In this document: in pieces, positions 61,301 through 64,000 of the stretch
How the letters are laid out: the number at the start of each line of letters is the position of its first letter
Position numbering within the stretch: position 1 is the first letter of the stretch
Source: Membranipora membranacea
Lineage: Eukaryota > Bryozoa > Gymnolaemata > Cheilostomatida > Membraniporidae
Assembly (NCBI GenBank): GCA_914767715.1
Contig: OU612071.1
Coordinates: 4,278,001-4,342,000 of the forward strand
DNA length: 64,000 bases
Reading direction: 5' to 3'
The notes under the pieces: generated by a model
Database searches by the model: none
What the model was told of the DNA's origin: nothing
Seen by the model: only the letters and a program-made list of their open reading frames with translations
Translations under genes and position numbers: made by a program

Positions 61301-64000
61301 CTGAGATTGCAACCTCAATATTACTTTAACTGGATAAATAATGATTCAATAAGCACACATTTGCATGCGTGGCTGAAAGGAATGGCCCTCTGCGGAATCC
61401 CACTAACAATCCGGCAGTGATAACTTCTAACTTACCTAACAGACTGTGTGATTCATCACTCTCACTATCAGCTGGGAAACTCGACCTCTTATTTGACCTC
61501 TGACCTCCAGGTCGCCTCATAGTCAGCTTTCTGTCTATTCTCGGTGAGAGTGGAGCTACCATTGGAGGCTTAGAGGGTGAAGAACCCTGCTTACTGTATG
61601 ATAAAACAAAGGCATATATGTCTAAGTAAACAATGTCTTGGCCTGATACATATTCCAGCCATATTGTGTTGGGAACTTGATAATGTAAAAAAACATTGTA
61701 AATCTGATTGATTTGACAACTTTCACATCCGATCTTCGAGATTATGGCAGACAAATTTGATGATAAACAATTAAATGTCCATCTGTTATTCTAATTGTAT
61801 TAAAATTCGGACAACTTAAATAAACGACAGTCGAGTAATGTGAGGGTAGCATGGGAAGAAATGAGGCTGATCAGTTAGGCACTTACCTTGGAGTACTGAG
61901 AGCGGTAGGCGGGGCTTACCTAGTACTGAGGGCAGTGGGCGGGGCTTACCTTGGAGTGCTAAGAGCAGTAGGCGGTGCTCCTCCATCCTTCAGTGAGTAT
62001 AATACTGACTTCAGTTTGTCATAAAATGTGGGATCAGAGGCTGGTGGTCCATCCTGTAAAACGAACCACACATTAAAGTTGCCATGTTTGAGTAGACACA
62101 GAAACTTGTTATCCTAATATTCAACTAGTTGCAGAATCAATTGCAGGAGAAACATATCAATTCCACACCTCAAAAAGGGATCCACTCCACAATCAGCACC
62201 CTGTGCAAGCTTCAACAATTATAAATAGTGTCCGTTCAAATGAGGAAATACACAGTTGAATTGAATTAAATGCAGTGTATTTGGCAAGTACCATAATTAT
62301 ACTTGGAGATAGGATTGATAAAAAGTCTATGGTCAGATCAATGTTGAATATGAGCAAACAACTCCAATCCATGAGAATTCCTTCATATTTCCTACAGAAT
62401 TTGAATCTAAATCAGCCTACCTTGAATACTTCCTTGACTGCCCCTAGCACTACTTTATGTAGAGGACTCTCCCCACTAGAAGAGCTGCCGGAGGTGATTG
62501 TCTCTGCTGTGGAATGTCTGAAACACAGAGATAGGTTGAGGTGACTACTGTATTATCAGCCTGCACTTCGGCTACCAAAATACATCACTGAGACAATCTG
62601 AATTAGCAAAGATTTGACGTTCAGGCTTATTCTAAGCACCTTGGCGACCCTTGAAGTGTTTTCAAACCATTTTGTTATTTGAATTAAAACACCCAAAAAG
62701 AAAAAGTCGGCTAACAAATCACTATTTATGGCAACAGTGTCTTCTGAAATACCGTCCCAACTAGGTGGGAGCCAGGGAGATTTAAACTATATGAGCCAAG
62801 CAACCAATAGCGGAGCCTCATTAATACCTTCATTCATCCATTAGCTGAGATGATTTGGTGAAACAAGATCACAGTTGAATTTCATAAATCACAAATTTGC
62901 TAAATTCCCTTCAACCTGTTAATTACCCAACCTGATTCCCACTCTAACAAATGAAGGACCAGCTTCTAATTTCAATTGACAATGGAACACATTGCTGTAG
63001 GCGTATCACATCCGTATCATGAATGCATCATACAGACATATCACACACATGTTGTATACAGAGACATCACATGTTTTACTCTAACCTTGTCTTAGGAGTA
63101 GAGAAGCTGGTATAATCTCCAGAGCCAGTAACACCAGATGCAGTCTTTACTGAGCCGCTGGTTCTATGTGACTTTATATCCGTGGCTGTGGATGATCTAT
63201 GAGACTTTATATCTGTGGATGATCTATGAGATTTATTATCTGTGGCGGACATGTTAGTAGATATAGAAGCAGAGACGCGAGTTGGTATAGATGAGCGAGT
63301 TACTGGAGATCCTGACGCACTGATATCAGTCTGAATTAGACTCTCATCCTTCACTGGGCTCAGAGTGGACTCTACATCTGAATAAAACAGAGATGTGAGC
63401 ATTTATTAAGGTGAAGTCTTTATAATATTGTGCACTTTTCCTTAACACCCTAGTGGGGAATTGGGGGCTAAGGTTTAGTTTAACTAGTGAGGGGATTTCA
63501 AGCAAGCTCGCTAAATTTTCAATAGATTACAGGGGAGTTTATATACGTAAAGTTTTAAGTAATGTAAATGTAAGCTAGCCGTAAATTTCACAACTTCACT
63601 TTCTGTACAAAATGGCAGGCTTCTATTGCATACGTAACCCATCAGTGCATTTTGTTCATTTTAAAAGAATTTGTTTATAATAGATCATAATGGACATCGA
63701 GAGCTTTTTTGTACCCAATTGGCAATTAGGAACATCATATCTATAGTTTACAGTGAAATCTAAGCATTTATGTACCCAGTATTCTTTCACACTGTCATAC
63801 CATCACATTTGAGTACTGTGGTACTATTCATTAACTTACCAGAGGCAGTTTTTACAGTAGAACTATCAGAGTCGGAGTGTTTGATTGACTCCGCGATGCT
63901 CTCAGTCACGGTTGAGTGAGTGGCCGGTGATTTGCTGCGGTCTCGGCGTCGCGGTGATTTACTGTGATCTCTTCGAGATTTAGATTTCTCGGACGGAGAT
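46368..64000 (-). CDS. CEP350: CEP350 (CAP350), centrosomal scaffold, C-terminal 30 exons
   Basis: CEP350 anchors microtubules and FOP at centrosomes and stabilises centrioles. The gene enters from the right edge. Exons: 64000-63840, 63377-63086, 62517-62421, 62053-61950, 61593-61436, 60644-60576, 59490-59342, 58833-58711, 58389-58243, 58153-58106, 57810-57718, 57367-57128, 56731-56599, 56227-56008, 55714-55408, 55115-54776, 54603-54251, 53740-53534, 52817-52638, 52259-52115, 51585-51496, 51022-50850, 50500-50254, 49839-49673, 49281-49137, 48740-48628, 48433-48239, 47681-47572, 47064-46932, 46541-46368 (stop TGA). All 29 junctions keep phase; ~1,703 residues. Identity rests on the C-terminus: FVFDFIRDMLMDIYQ, NKRRDKVDTILTQELKEEE, SWLNYNQDEQSVKHALVDDV and VLLEDSVSAIT follow human CEP350 in order. 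A coiled coil (AKRRHAMMKKTRQKYEFHKK) lies in exon 59490-59342. Much of the rest is Ser/Glu/Arg-rich. I found no CAP-Gly domain, which human CEP350 carries about 600 residues before its end. Confidence 0.88.
47350..47406. repeat. CTTCACATCA minisatellite in CEP350 intron
   Basis: About five copies of the 10-bp unit CTTCACATCA with minor changes, in the intron between exons 47681-47572 and 47064-46932. Confidence 0.8.
54815..54935 (-). repeat. Coding heptad repeat in CEP350
   Basis: About five 21-bp units (GCTGCGATCCTGCTCTGATT) in exon 55115-54776 encode consecutive SEQDRSK-type heptads. The translated region is highly charged and presumably disordered. Confidence 0.85.
61882..61977 (-). repeat. 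Triplicated exon end and splice donor in CEP350
   Basis: Three ~30-33-bp tandem units, each with CTTACC (donor GGTAAG on the minus strand), followed by GAGTACTGAG or TAGTACTGAG and GGCGGGG-like sequence. The inner unit forms the end of exon 62053-61950; the two others lie just inside the intron. Using a distal donor would read AGG TAA at once and stop. Confidence 0.75.

Overview
The window is nuclear DNA of an animal. It has genes split into many short exons with GT-AG introns, metazoan proteins (SMG7, an ADAM metalloprotease, CEP350), and AT-rich intergenic DNA full of small DNA transposons and decayed LINEs. Nothing prokaryotic or organellar is present. The species cannot be fixed from the sequence; a non-vertebrate animal, possibly a sponge or other marine invertebrate, fits best, and this is only an inference.

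Layout. Positions 65-5841 (+) hold the last nine coding exons of the nonsense-mediated decay factor SMG7, with at least four small transposable elements in its introns. Positions 7023-9492 are a composite hAT-type element with a palindrome, a partial second copy of itself and a smaller hAT-type element carrying a tRNA-like segment nested inside. Positions 9914-14247 (-) encode a complete six-exon ADAM-like metalloprotease with signal peptide, furin site, zinc site, disintegrin-like region, thrombospondin-type repeats, one membrane span and a short tail. From about 14.2 to 26.8 kb there is repeat-rich intergenic DNA: a dead LINE (15.5-16.8 kb), degenerate repeats, a five-copy 60-bp tandem array, a CACTA-like element, and a doubtful small spliced gene at 22.05-22.7 kb. 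A second, longer dead LINE (26.8-31.2 kb) is broken by two small DNA transposons, one of which contains another. Positions 31581-37236 (-) carry an unusual gene, or two adjacent genes, with 39-residue ankyrin-like repeats, a short coiled coil and a Ser/Gln-rich tail with a 60-residue tandem repeat. From 37.2 to 46.3 kb lie a 1.4-kb foldback element, another repeat block, and two weak candidate short genes. From 46368 to the right edge (-) run 30 phase-consistent exons for the C-terminal ~1,700 residues of CEP350, a centrosome scaffold.

The genes do not form a pathway: SMG7 acts in RNA surveillance, the ADAM at the cell surface, CEP350 at centrioles. Splice junctions for SMG7, the ADAM and CEP350 were derived by hand, and every one keeps the reading frame. 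The best points for a second look are the membrane-anchored ADAM with thrombospondin repeats, the apparent lack of a CAP-Gly domain in CEP350, the 39-residue ankyrin repeats fused to a young 180-bp coding repeat, and several transposons with exact target-site duplications nested in each other.
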